Part shown: one piece after another, positions 18,325 through 26,205 of the stretch
How the letters are laid out: each line of letters opens with the position of its first letter
How positions within the stretch are numbered: the first letter of the stretch is position 1
Assembly: GCF_900112035.1 (NCBI RefSeq)
Contig: NZ_FOKC01000014.1
Span: forward strand, 52,467-116,466
Reading direction: 5' to 3'
DNA length: 64,000 nt
Origin: Nocardioides alpinus
GTDB taxonomy: Bacteria; Actinomycetota; Actinomycetes; Propionibacteriales; Nocardioidaceae
Position numbers and translations under genes: made by a program
Notes under the pieces: generated by a model
What the model was told of the DNA's origin: nothing
Databases searched by the model: none
The model's input: only the letters and a program-made list of their open reading frames with translations

Positions 18325-19010
18325 ACGTCCGGGTCCTCGTGGTCGAGGACGAGGAGGTCGCCGCGGACGCGCACGCGACGTACGTCGGCAGGCTGGCAGG
18401 CTTCGAGCTCGCGGGGGTCGCGCGGTCGGCCGGCGATGCGGTGCGGCTGCTCAACGCCGACGCCGGCGTCGATCTGATCCTGCTCGACATGCACCTGCCG
18501 GACGGTCACGGTCTCGGCCTGCTGCAGCGGCTGCGCGCCGAGGGACGGCAGGTCGACGTGATCGCCGTGACGTCGGCCCGCGACACCGAGGTGGTGCGGC
18601 GAGCGGTGTCACAGGGGGTCGTGCTCTACCTCCTCAAGCCGTTCACCTTCGCGACGTTCCGCGGCAAGCTCGAGCAGTACGCCGAGTTCCGCTCCCGCCT
18701 CGAGCGCGCCCCGGGCGACGTCGTGCAGGACGACGTCGACCAGCTCTTCGGTGCCCTGCGAGCCAGGCCGACCGGCGACACGCTGCCCAAGGGCATGGGG
18801 CTCGACTCGCTGCGCGCGGTGGTCGAGGCACTGCGCGCGCAGCCCGATGGGCTCTCGGCCGCGGAGGCAGGTGCGGCCGTGGGCGTCTCCCGCGTCACCG
18901 CGCGGCGCTACCTCGAGCACCTCGCCGACGAGGGGCGCGTCACCCGGTCCCCGCGCTACGGCGGCGCCGGGCGTCCCGAGGTCGGCTACGTCTGGGTCGG
19001 CGGCACCTGA
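18321..19010 (+). CDS. DcuR/CitB-type response regulator
   Basis: A 229-residue regulator starting MNVRVLVVEDEEVAADAHAT. The receiver domain has the acidic pair EDEE, the phosphorylation aspartate in LILLDMHLPDGHG (about residue 56), AVTSARD and YLLKPF. The C-terminal domain has an IclR/GntR-like winged helix (GLSAAEAGAAVGVSRVTARR), typical of CitB/DcuR regulators rather than the OmpR or NarL type. GTGA overlap with the kinase shows co-translation. The likely target is the symporter promoter. Confidence 0.93.
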   Translation: MNVRVLVVEDEEVAADAHATYVGRLAGFELAGVARSAGDAVRLLNADAGVDLILLDMHLPDGHGLGLLQRLRAEGRQVDVIAVTSARDTEVVRRAVSQGVVLYLLKPFTFATFRGKLEQYAEFRSRLERAPGDVVQDDVDQLFGALRARPTGDTLPKGMGLDSLRAVVEALRAQPDGLSAAEAGAAVGVSRVTARRYLEHLADEGRVTRSPRYGGAGRPEVGYVWVGGT

Positions 19011-19072
19011 GGGCTCCCGCCGGCGGCTCCGCGGGTCTACCGTGGATCACCGCGCTGCGCTGAGGAGGCGCC

Positions 19073-19732
19073 ATGAGCCAGCCGCACCCCGAACCGGTCC
19101 CGCCCGCCGTCAAGGCGCAGATCCTCGCCACCGAGCACTGGGGGCTCCTGGCGGTGCGCAGCCAGACCTGGAGCGAGGTGATGGGGCGGATCACGTCGCA
19201 GCTGATGTTCACCTCTGCCTCGCTGCTCTTCCTCGCCCTGGCCGGCCAGGCGATGTCGTACTCCTCCACGTTCCGGCTGCTCGCGATCCTCCTGGGGCTG
19301 ACTCTGCTGGTCGCGGGGACGCTCACGTCGTTCCGCGTCCACAACGCGAGCCAGGAGGACTACATGTTCATCAAGGGGATGAACCGGTTGCGGGCGGCGT
19401 ACATCGACCTCGACCCCAGCCTCGCGCCGTACTTCATCACCGGCCTGCACGACGACGAGGCAGGCATCGGGCAGACCTATGACATGGGCGTGAGGCGGCG
19501 CAGCGCGAGCCAGGTGCTGGCGAGCTCGGCGATGTTCATCGTCGTGGTCAACACGCTCGTCGCCGCCGGTGTCACCGCGTTCGTGCTCTGGCCGCAGGGG
19601 GGCGCTCCGACGGCCGTCGGTGCCTTCGTCGTCGGGGCGGCGCACTTCACCACCTGGATCTGGCTGGGCTACCGGAGCTGGCAGGTCAACATCGACCCCG
19701 CCCACGTGCGGTTCCCCACGCCCGGCGGGTGA
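19073..19732 (+). CDS. Unrecognised four-helix membrane protein
   Basis: A 219-residue protein with two pairs of predicted membrane helices (about 42-60 and 65-84; about 144-165 and 175-193) separated by an amphipathic central part (DYMFIKGMNRLRAAYIDLDP). I recognise no named family; similar proteins occur as hypotheticals in actinobacteria. GGAGG precedes the ATG at 19073. It is 62 bp downstream of the response regulator and may be read with it or alone; it converges on glyA. Confidence 0.8.
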   Translation: MSQPHPEPVPPAVKAQILATEHWGLLAVRSQTWSEVMGRITSQLMFTSASLLFLALAGQAMSYSSTFRLLAILLGLTLLVAGTLTSFRVHNASQEDYMFIKGMNRLRAAYIDLDPSLAPYFITGLHDDEAGIGQTYDMGVRRRSASQVLASSAMFIVVVNTLVAAGVTAFVLWPQGGAPTAVGAFVVGAAHFTTWIWLGYRSWQVNIDPAHVRFPTPGG

Positions 19733-19753
19733 ACCGGCTCGACCCGGCTCGAC

Positions 19754-21190
19754 TCAGCTGAGGACGAGACCGGGGTAGAGCGGGTGCTTGTCGAGCATCT
19801 CCGCCGACTGCGACGTGACGCGGTCAGCGACTCCGTCGCCCAGGACGTACGACGCCTTGCTGGGGCCGCCGGCCTTGGTCGTGCCGGCCTCCGTGTGCTC
19901 GAGCACGTCGACGATCAGCTCCGCGACCTTGTCGAACTCGTCGTGCCCGAAGCCGCGCGTGGTGAGCGCGGGGGTGCCGAGCCGGACGCCGGAGGTGTAC
20001 CAGGCGCCGTTGGGGTCGGCCGGGACCGAGTTGCGGTTGGTGACGACGCCGGCGTCGAGCAGCGCGGACTCGGCCTGGCGACCGGTGAGGCCGTAGGACG
20101 ACACGTCGAGCAGGACGATGTGGTTGTCGGTGCCACCCGTGACGAGGTTGGCCCCGCGGGTCAGGAAACCCTCGGCCAGCGACTTGGCGTTGTCCGCGAC
20201 CTTCTGCGCATAGGTCTGGAAGGACGGCTGGCGAGCCTCAGCGAACGCGACGGCCTTGGCGGCCATCACGTGCGACAGCGGACCGCCGAGCACCATCGGG
20301 CAGCCGCGGTCGACGTCGGCCGCGAACTCCTCCTGGGCCAGCACCATGCCCCCGCGCGGACCGCGCAGCGACTTGTGGGTCGTGGTGGTCGTGATGTGGG
20401 CGAAGGGGACGGGGTCCTCCTCGCCGGTGAAGACCTTGCCCGCGACCAGGCCGGCGAAGTGCGCCATGTCGACCATCAGCACGGCGCCCACCTCGTCGGC
20501 GATCTCGCGCATCTTGGCGAAGTTCACCCGGCGGGGGTAGGCGGAGTAGCCCGCGACGAGCACCAGCGGCTTGAACTCGCGCGCCTTCGCGGCCACGGCG
20601 TCGTAGTCGAGAAGCCCGGTACCCGGGTCGGTCCCGTACTGCTGCTGGTGGAACATCTTGCCGCTGATGTTGGGGCGGAAGCCGTGCGTGAGGTGGCCGC
20701 CGGCGTCGAGCGACATGCCGAGCAGGCGCTGGTTGCCGAATTCGTGCCGCAGCGTCTCCCAGTCGGCCTCGGTCAGCTCGTTGACGTTCTTGGCCTGCAT
20801 CTTCGCCAGATAGGGCGTCTCCACGCGGTTGGCCAGGATCGACCAGAACGCGACGAGGTTGGCGTCGATGCCGGAGTGCGGCTGGACATAGGCGTACGGC
20901 GCACCGAAGAGCTCGCGCGCGTGCTCGGCAGCCAGGCTCTCGACGGTGTCGACGTTCTGGCAGCCGGCGTAGAAGCGGTGGCCCACCGTGCCCTCGGCGT
21001 ACTTGTCGCTGAACCACGTGCCCATCGTCAGCAGCACGGCGGGCGAGGCGTAGTTCTCCGACGCGATCAGCTTGAGCGAGCCGCGCTGGTCGGTGAGCTC
21101 CTGGCGGGTGGCCGCGGCGATCCGCGGCTCGACCGAGGCGATGACCTCGAGGGCCTGCGAGTACGCGCTGCTGATGAGGGAGTCGTCCAT
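19754..21190 (-). CDS. glyA: Serine hydroxymethyltransferase
   Basis: A 478-residue PLP enzyme interconverting serine plus tetrahydrofolate and glycine plus 5,10-methylenetetrahydrofolate. Hallmarks are KLIASENYASPAVL, EGTVGHRFYAGC, the lysine loop TTTTTHKSLRGPRGG and a C-terminal TSGVRLGTPALTTRGF. It is longer than the common 420-430 residue form because of an N-terminal and an internal insertion (about residues 140-185), seen in some actinobacterial GlyA. The ATG at 21190 is seven bases after TAGGCT (leftward), a leaderless start; the longer frame upstream overlaps the sulfur-operon leader. Confidence 0.95.
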   Translation of the reverse strand: MDDSLISSAYSQALEVIASVEPRIAAATRQELTDQRGSLKLIASENYASPAVLLTMGTWFSDKYAEGTVGHRFYAGCQNVDTVESLAAEHARELFGAPYAYVQPHSGIDANLVAFWSILANRVETPYLAKMQAKNVNELTEADWETLRHEFGNQRLLGMSLDAGGHLTHGFRPNISGKMFHQQQYGTDPGTGLLDYDAVAAKAREFKPLVLVAGYSAYPRRVNFAKMREIADEVGAVLMVDMAHFAGLVAGKVFTGEEDPVPFAHITTTTTHKSLRGPRGGMVLAQEEFAADVDRGCPMVLGGPLSHVMAAKAVAFAEARQPSFQTYAQKVADNAKSLAEGFLTRGANLVTGGTDNHIVLLDVSSYGLTGRQAESALLDAGVVTNRNSVPADPNGAWYTSGVRLGTPALTTRGFGHDEFDKVAELIVDVLEHTEAGTTKAGGPSKASYVLGDGVADRVTSQSAEMLDKHPLYPGLVLS

Positions 21191-21197
21191 GACCGAC

Positions 21198-21203
21198 AGC
21201 CTA
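21198..21203 (-). promoter_or_regulatory. -10 element of leaderless promoter for glyA
   Basis: Leftward TAGGCT, seven bases before the ATG at 21190. The same TAGGCT hexamer recurs before several other genes in the window. Confidence 0.6.
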
Positions 21204-21352
21204 GGGCCCGGCCCGGTGGCTCCGGCGCGAGGTCGGCCCGGCGTGGACGGTGTGACCTGGGCCGCACCGGGGCCCTCGGACCAGCGCATCCAACTCGACC
21301 CTGTCTCACATCGTGGCGCCCCATCTCGCCTGTCGAGATTTCGTCTTGTGGA

Positions 21353-21365
21353 AGTGGTGTCCACT
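21353..21365. promoter_or_regulatory. Small inverted repeat upstream of the sulfur-assimilation leader
   Basis: AGTGGTGTCCACT has perfect 5-bp arms around TGT, 18 bp before the leader-peptide ATG; a plausible repressor site. Short enough to arise by chance. Confidence 0.35.
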
Positions 21366-21382
21366 CCCTGAGACTTCTTGAC

Positions 21383-21472
21383 ATGGTCACCGCTTCCACC
21401 CACACGCACCTCGTGGTCCGACGTCACGTCGACCTCATGCGCGTGGGCAGCGCGACCTGTTGGCATCGCTGA
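21383..21472 (+). CDS. Cysteine-type leader peptide of the sulfur-assimilation operon
   Basis: A 29-codon ORF 75 bp upstream of the sulfite-reductase gene. The end reads LVVRRHVDLMRVGSATCWHR. The RRHVDLxRVxSAxC pattern is the signature of the short leader peptides found before sulfur and cysteine genes across actinobacteria, with a cysteine codon close to the end. In the mycobacterial cases I know, ribosome pausing at cysteine codons under cysteine shortage controls downstream expression. ATG at 21383 is assumed; a later GTG in frame is possible. It lies antisense to the region upstream of glyA. Confidence 0.8.
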   Translation: MVTASTHTHLVVRRHVDLMRVGSATCWHR

Positions 21473-21547
21473 ATCGCCGCCCCAGAACTCCTTCTCCGCG
21501 CTCAACGTCGCGCGCGGCACTCCTCAGCGAACAGGAACTTCCTGATC

Positions 21548-23260
21548 ATGCCCGACCTCCGGTTCAAGCCCCAGGCAGCCCAGAACACCGAGATCCCGCG
21601 CCCGAAGCGCGCCGAGGGTCAGTGGGCGCTCGGCTACACCGAGCCGCTCAACAAGAACGAGCAGTCCAAGAAGGACGACGACCCGCTCAACGTGCGGGAC
21701 CGCATCCTCCACACCTACTCGCGTCGCGGCTTCGACTCGATCGACCCCGCGGACCTGCGTGGCCGCTTCCGCTGGATGGGCCTCTACACGCAGCGCGCCC
21801 CGGGGTTCGACGGCGGCAAGACCGCCCAGCTCGAGGAGGAGGAGCTCGACGACCGCTTCTTCATGATGCGGGTGCGCACCGACGGCGCGATCCTCGACGG
21901 CCCGGCCCTGCGCGCGCTCGGCGAGGTGTCCACGGCGTACGCCCGCAACACCGCGGACATCACCGACCGCAACAACATCCAGTACCACTGGGTCGAGATC
22001 GAGAGCGTCCCGGCGATCTGGGAGCAGCTCGAGGCGGTCGGCCTCACCACGCTCGAGGCGTGCGGTGACAGCCCGCGGCCCTTCCTCGGGTCCCCCGTCG
22101 CCGGCATCGCCAAGGACGAGATCATCGACGGCTCGTCGGCGCTCGAGGAGATCAAGCGGCGGATCCTGGGCAACCCCGACTTCTCCAACCTGCCGCGCAA
22201 GTTCAAGACGGCGCTCACCGGTCACCCCAGCCACGACGTGGCCCCCGAGGTCAACGACGTCTCGTTCGTGGGCACCGTCCACCCCGAGCACGGCCCCGGC
22301 TTCGACCTGTGGGTCGGCGGCGGCCTGTCCACCAACCCGATGCTCGCCCACAAGCTCGGTGTGTGGATCCCGCTCGACGAGGTGGCCGACGCCTGGGAGG
22401 GCGTTGCCGGCATCTTCCGCGACTACGGCTACCGCCGGCTGCGGTCCAAGGCCCGGCTGAAGTTCCTGCTGGCCGACTGGGGCAAGGAGAAGTTCCGCGA
22501 GGTGCTGGAGAACGAGTACCTCCACCGCGCGCTCGTCGACAACCCCTCCCCCGAGGCACCGGTCACCGCCGGCGACCACATCGGCATCCACGAGCAGAAG
22601 GACGGCAAGTTCTACGTCGGCGCCGCACCGGTCGTCGGCCGCATCGACGGCTCGACCCTGTCCGCGCTCGGCGACCTCGTCGAGACCTACGGCGCCCGCG
22701 GTGCGCGGCTCACGGCCTACCAGAAGCTCGTGGTGATCGGCGTCGCCGCCGAGGACACCGCCGCCTTCGCCGACGACCTGGAGAAGATCGGCCTCACCGC
22801 GCGGCCGAGCAACTGGCGTCGCTCGACGATGGCCTGCACCGGCATCGAGTTCTGCAAGCTCGCCATCGTCGACACCAAGGAGCGCGCGCGACTCCTGGTG
22901 ACCGAGCTGGAGAAGCGCTTCCCCGACCTCGACACCCAGATCTCCGTCAACGTCAACGGCTGCCCCAACGCCTGCGCCCGCACCCAGGTCGCGGACATCG
23001 GCCTCAAGGGCCAGCTCGTGATGGATGCCGACGGCCAGCAGGTCGAGGGCTTCCAGGTCCACCTCGGCGGTGCGCTCGGCCTCAACCCGGTGATGGGCCG
23101 CAAGCTGCGCGCCCACAAGGTCACCAGCGCCGGCCTCGACGACTACGTCACCGCCGTCGTCTCGGCGTACCTCTCCGACCGCACCGAGGGCGAGCGGTTC
23201 GCCACATGGGTCACCCGTGCGGACGAGACCCTCCTGCGCGGGGAGCCGGTCTCCTCATGA
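21548..23260 (+). CDS. sirA: Assimilatory sulfite (or nitrite) reductase, ferredoxin type
   Basis: A 570-residue siroheme/4Fe-4S enzyme. Two ferrite-reductase half domains are visible, and the cluster cysteines lie in MACTGIEFCKLAIVDTK and VNGCPNACARTQVADIG (CxxxxxC and CxxxC). It catalyses six-electron reduction of sulfite to sulfide, with ferredoxin as donor. The setting with cysH and a siroheme chelatase, behind a cysteine leader, favours sulfite over nitrite. Its stop overlaps the zinc-ribbon gene by four bases. Confidence 0.93.
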   Translation: MPDLRFKPQAAQNTEIPRPKRAEGQWALGYTEPLNKNEQSKKDDDPLNVRDRILHTYSRRGFDSIDPADLRGRFRWMGLYTQRAPGFDGGKTAQLEEEELDDRFFMMRVRTDGAILDGPALRALGEVSTAYARNTADITDRNNIQYHWVEIESVPAIWEQLEAVGLTTLEACGDSPRPFLGSPVAGIAKDEIIDGSSALEEIKRRILGNPDFSNLPRKFKTALTGHPSHDVAPEVNDVSFVGTVHPEHGPGFDLWVGGGLSTNPMLAHKLGVWIPLDEVADAWEGVAGIFRDYGYRRLRSKARLKFLLADWGKEKFREVLENEYLHRALVDNPSPEAPVTAGDHIGIHEQKDGKFYVGAAPVVGRIDGSTLSALGDLVETYGARGARLTAYQKLVVIGVAAEDTAAFADDLEKIGLTARPSNWRRSTMACTGIEFCKLAIVDTKERARLLVTELEKRFPDLDTQISVNVNGCPNACARTQVADIGLKGQLVMDADGQQVEGFQVHLGGALGLNPVMGRKLRAHKVTSAGLDDYVTAVVSAYLSDRTEGERFATWVTRADETLLRGEPVSS

Positions 23261-23421
23261 GCGAGCGCGCGCAGCCCTTCCACTGCCCCTACTGCGGGGA
23301 CGAGAACCTCTTCCCCCAGGAGGGTGCAGGAGCCTGGGAGTGCCGCTCGTGCCTGCGCGCCTTCACCGTCAAGATGACCGGGATGATCCCGCACCCCGCG
23401 TCGCGAGGGGGTTCGGCATGA
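23257..23421 (+). CDS. Small zinc-ribbon protein of the sulfur operon
   Basis: A 54-residue protein with two CxxC pairs (HCPYCGDENLF and WECRSCLRAF), i.e. a zinc or iron ribbon, then a basic TVKMTGMIPHP tail. It overlaps sirA and cysH by ATGA at both ends, so its translation is coupled to both. Very similar small proteins sit between sulfite reductase and CysH in other actinobacteria. No function is established; electron transfer to, or assembly of, one of the flanking Fe-S reductases is a guess. Confidence 0.85.
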   Translation: MSERAQPFHCPYCGDENLFPQEGAGAWECRSCLRAFTVKMTGMIPHPASRGGSA

Positions 23422-24161
23422 GCCTCTCCACCCGCGCCGCGCGGAACTTCAAGGGCACCCACACCGAGGGCCGCACACCGGAGGAGCTGCGCGAGCTGGT
23501 CTCCCACGTCGGCGCCGAGCTCGAGCTCGCTCCCGCCGAGGTCATCATCGAGTGGGCCGTCGCCACCTTCGGCGACCGGTTCGCGATCACCTCGTCGATG
23601 GGCGACGCCGTACTGGCCCACCTGGCGGCCAAGGTCGCGCCCGACATCGACGTGGTGTTCCTCGACACCGGCTACCACTTCATCGAGACGATCGGCACCC
23701 GCGACGCGGTCGCCGCGACCCTGCCGGTGAACCTGCGCACGATCACGCCCGCGCAGACCGTGGCCGAGCAGGACGCGGAGTACGGCAAGGACCTCTACAA
23801 GACCGACCCCGACCTCTGCTGCGCGCTGCGCAAGGTCAAGCCGCTGGCCGACACGCTCGCCGAGTACGACGCCTGGGCCACCGGACTGCGCCGTGCCGAG
23901 ACCCACAACCGCGTCATCGCGCCCGTCATCGGCTGGGACGCCCGCAAGGGCAAGGTCAAGGTCTCGCCGCTCGCCCGCTGGAGCGACGAGCAGGTCGAGC
24001 GCTACATCGCCGACAACGGCGTGCTGGTCAACCCGCTCGTGCACGACGGCTATCCCAGCATCGGCTGCTTCCCCTGCACCCGCCGCGTCGCCCCCGGTGA
24101 CGACCCGCGCAGCGGGCGCTGGGCCGGCACCACGAAGACCGAGTGCGGCATCCACGCATGA
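23418..24161 (+). CDS. cysH: Phosphoadenylyl/adenylyl-sulfate reductase
   Basis: A 247-residue reductase that turns activated sulfate (APS or PAPS) into sulfite with thioredoxin. The PP-loop site is ITSSMGDAVLAHL, and the catalytic cysteine is in the C-terminal KTECGIHA. The extra motifs CCALRKVKPL and GCFPCTRR supply the two cysteine pairs for a 4Fe-4S cluster; this marks the cluster-bearing type, which generally uses APS. Start ATG overlaps the preceding stop. Confidence 0.94.
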   Translation: MSLSTRAARNFKGTHTEGRTPEELRELVSHVGAELELAPAEVIIEWAVATFGDRFAITSSMGDAVLAHLAAKVAPDIDVVFLDTGYHFIETIGTRDAVAATLPVNLRTITPAQTVAEQDAEYGKDLYKTDPDLCCALRKVKPLADTLAEYDAWATGLRRAETHNRVIAPVIGWDARKGKVKVSPLARWSDEQVERYIADNGVLVNPLVHDGYPSIGCFPCTRRVAPGDDPRSGRWAGTTKTECGIHA

Positions 24162-24358
24162 AGTCACCCCACGACGTTCTCCTCCTCCGCTGCGCTCCCC
24201 CGAACAACGCCGCGGGGACCCCGACTCTCCGAGAGTCGACCTTGATCCAGACCAGCACTTCGAGACGGTCGCTGCGCGACCTCCTCAGCACAAGCGACAG
24301 CGTCGTCGCACCCACCCAGCACGACAGCACCACTACGCACGATCGGAGGCACCCCTGA
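24158..24358 (+). other. Repeat-like spacer forming a coupled 66-codon ORF between cysH and the chelatase
   Basis: The only real gap in the sulfur operon. An ORF begins with ATGA overlap on the cysH stop and ends with TGATG overlap on the chelatase ATG. Its product (MKSPHDVLLLRCAPPNNAAG and onward) is Ser/Thr/Arg rich with lower third-position GC than its neighbours. The DNA contains the GC-rich element at 24258-24293 and a TTCTCCTCCTCCGCTGCGCT segment that resemble dispersed actinobacterial repeats. I think it is an inserted repeat that happens to stay open, not a conserved protein. Confidence 0.4.
24258..24293. repeat. Dispersed palindromic repeat-like element
   Basis: Contains CGAGACGGTCGCTGCGCGAC with GGTCGC/GCGACC arms (24267-24272 and 24276-24281). 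I remember near-identical strings scattered in Nocardioides-like genomes; a second diverged candidate lies downstream of recA (29841-29893). Copy number cannot be seen in this window. Confidence 0.45.
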
Positions 24359-25101
24359 TGGCTGCACCTGCTCTGGTTGCACTCGCCCACGGAAGCCGGG
24401 ACCCGCGCTCGGCCGCGACGATCAAGTCGCTCGTCGCCGAGGTCAAGGCCATGCGCCCCGACCTCCGGGTCGAGACGGCGTTCCTCGACCTCGCCAAGCC
24501 GTCCTTCGACACGGTCGTCGACCGCCTGGTCAAGGCCGGCTTCGACGAGATCGTCGTCGTGCCCCTCCTGCTCACCGAGGCCTACCACGCCAAGGTCGAC
24601 GTCCCCGAGGTCATCGCCGCTGCGATGGCGCGCCACGAGGGCCTCAAGATCCAGGCCAGCAAGATCCTCGGCATGGAGGCCGCCTTCCTCGAGGTGCTCG
24701 ACGTCCGCCTGCGTGAGGCGCTCAAGGACGCCCGGGTGCGCGAGCTCGACGCGCTCGTCCTCGCCGCCGCTGGATCCTCGGACCCGCTCGCCAACCAGGC
24801 CGTCGCCCGGATCGCCCGCACCTGGGGTGCCCGCCACCGGCTGCCCGTCACCGCTGCCTTCGCGTCGGCCGCCCCGCCGGCCACCGGCGAGGCCGTGCGC
24901 GCCTTCCGCGGTGAGGGAAAGCGCCACATCGCGGTCGCGTCGTTCTTCCTCGCACCGGGCCGGTTGCCCGACCGCGCGGGCGAGCTCGCGATCGAGGCCG
25001 GTGCCGTCGCGGTCTCCGACCCCCTGGGCGCGCACCCGGCCGTGGCCCGCGCGATCCTCGCCCGCTACGCCGTGGGCGCGGTCGAGCTCGTCCCGGTGTG
25101 A
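24358..25101 (+). CDS. CbiX/SirB-type sirohydrochlorin chelatase
   Basis: A 247-residue class II chelatase with two related CbiX half domains. The first begins ALVALAHGSRDPRSAATI with the metal-binding histidine and has VVPLLLTEAYHAKVDVP; the second begins at LDALVLAAAGSSDP and has VASFFLAPGRLPDRAG. Position behind cysH and sirA suggests it inserts Fe2+ into sirohydrochlorin to give siroheme for the sulfite reductase. GGAGG precedes the ATG by nine bases. Confidence 0.9.
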   Translation: MAAPALVALAHGSRDPRSAATIKSLVAEVKAMRPDLRVETAFLDLAKPSFDTVVDRLVKAGFDEIVVVPLLLTEAYHAKVDVPEVIAAAMARHEGLKIQASKILGMEAAFLEVLDVRLREALKDARVRELDALVLAAAGSSDPLANQAVARIARTWGARHRLPVTAAFASAAPPATGEAVRAFRGEGKRHIAVASFFLAPGRLPDRAGELAIEAGAVAVSDPLGAHPAVARAILARYAVGAVELVPV

Positions 25102-25124
25102 GACGAGCAGTGACGCGTCGAAAC

Positions 25125-25817
25125 CTAGAGGTGCTTGAGCGCCTCACGGCGTGAGAGCCCGCTCAGTCGGTCGGCGTAGGTCGAGACGAACGCCCGGACC
25201 CACGCCGCGTCCGTCTTCGCGTGCTCGCGCAACGACCACCCGAGCGCCTTGCGGACGAAGAACTCCTTGCCGTACGCCGTGTCGTCGAGGTTGGCGACCA
25301 GCGCCCGCTGCAGGAGGTCGGTGTCGGTCTCCTCGCGGTGGCGCAGCTGCGACAGCACCGCCGTACGCCGGATCCAGAGGCTGTCCACGTCGACGGACCA
25401 CCCGTCCATGACCGGTGTGACGACGCGGCGGTGGTCGAGCAGCACCTGCCCGACGAGGTGCGAGGCGATCTCGTCGACCACGTCCCACCACGCACCGGTC
25501 CGCACGAGCGTCCCGAGCAGCGGCAGCAGGTCGGGGTCGAGCCACGCGGCGTAGGCGCGGTGCCGCAGCAGCGCGACGGCGGCGTACCACTCCTCGCGGT
25601 GCGTGACGTCCTCCCACAGCTCCAGCACCGCCGCCTCCCACGATGCGCGGTCGATGAAGCGGTGCTCGACCAGCAGGGGCTTCAGCATCGCCCGCAGCTC
25701 CGGAGCGGTCAGCCCGACGTAGGGCAGCTCGGACTTCATGTAGGCCTGCTGCTGCGCCGCTCGTACGGCGTCGCCGCGCTCGGCCAGGGCGGCGCGGACA
25801 GCGCCGACGTAGGTCAC
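25125..25817 (-). CDS. AlkD-like DNA alkylation repair protein
   Basis: A 230-residue all-helical HEAT-like repeat protein. Visible are YMKSELPYVGLTAPELR, WDVVDEIASHLVG with the catalytic aspartate of AlkD, WIRRTAVLSQLRHREETDTD and KEFFVRKALGWSLREH; all match the AlkD family of glycosylases that remove 3- and 7-alkylpurines without base flipping. It is the last gene of the leftward recA-linked run, 10 bp after the DUF3037 stop codon. Convergent with the CbiX gene. Confidence 0.93.
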   Translation of the reverse strand: MTYVGAVRAALAERGDAVRAAQQQAYMKSELPYVGLTAPELRAMLKPLLVEHRFIDRASWEAAVLELWEDVTHREEWYAAVALLRHRAYAAWLDPDLLPLLGTLVRTGAWWDVVDEIASHLVGQVLLDHRRVVTPVMDGWSVDVDSLWIRRTAVLSQLRHREETDTDLLQRALVANLDDTAYGKEFFVRKALGWSLREHAKTDAAWVRAFVSTYADRLSGLSRREALKHL

Positions 25818-25827
25818 CGTGGACCGT

Positions 25828-26205
25828 TCACCCGACGAGTCGCTCGCGCAGGTGCTCGAGCTGTCGCGCCGGGTCGTCGGTGACGCCGCCGTGCACCGGT
25901 CCCGGCTGCAGGACTGTGCTGCGCGGCGCCTTGAGGAAGCCGAACCGCTGCCCGAGGCTCTGTCGGGCAGCCTCGCCGGCGCGCTCGTCGCCGCGGCACA
26001 CGCGGTCGACGAAGGCGAGCGCCTCGCAGACCTGGTCGATGTCGACCTGGGGGGCCAGCGCCTTGAGCCGGTCGGCGTCCACGCTCCAGACCGCGTCGAG
26101 GAAGTCGGCGGACTGGCAGTGCAGGACCACGCCGACGTTGAGGAACTCCTCGCGGTCCGGTCGCGGCACGCACCGGAGCACGACGTACTGGTAGGCGAGC
26201 CTCAT
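25828..26205 (-). CDS. DUF3037 protein, partner of HipA-like kinase
   Basis: A 125-residue protein starting MRLAYQYVVLRCVPRPDREE, which is the DUF3037 signature (YxYxxxRxVPxxxRxEFxNVGV). Function unknown. ATG overlaps the stop of the upstream HipA-like kinase by four bases. This gene pair is conserved in many bacteria, which suggests one acts on the other, possibly as an antitoxin or substrate. Confidence 0.88.
   Translation of the reverse strand: MRLAYQYVVLRCVPRPDREEFLNVGVVLHCQSADFLDAVWSVDADRLKALAPQVDIDQVCEALAFVDRVCRGDERAGEAARQSLGQRFGFLKAPRSTVLQPGPVHGGVTDDPARQLEHLRERLVG

Noticed and set aside
21378..21383. TTGACA as a -35 box for the sulfur operon.
   Set aside because: It touches the leader-peptide ATG and no good -10 is found 16-18 bp downstream.
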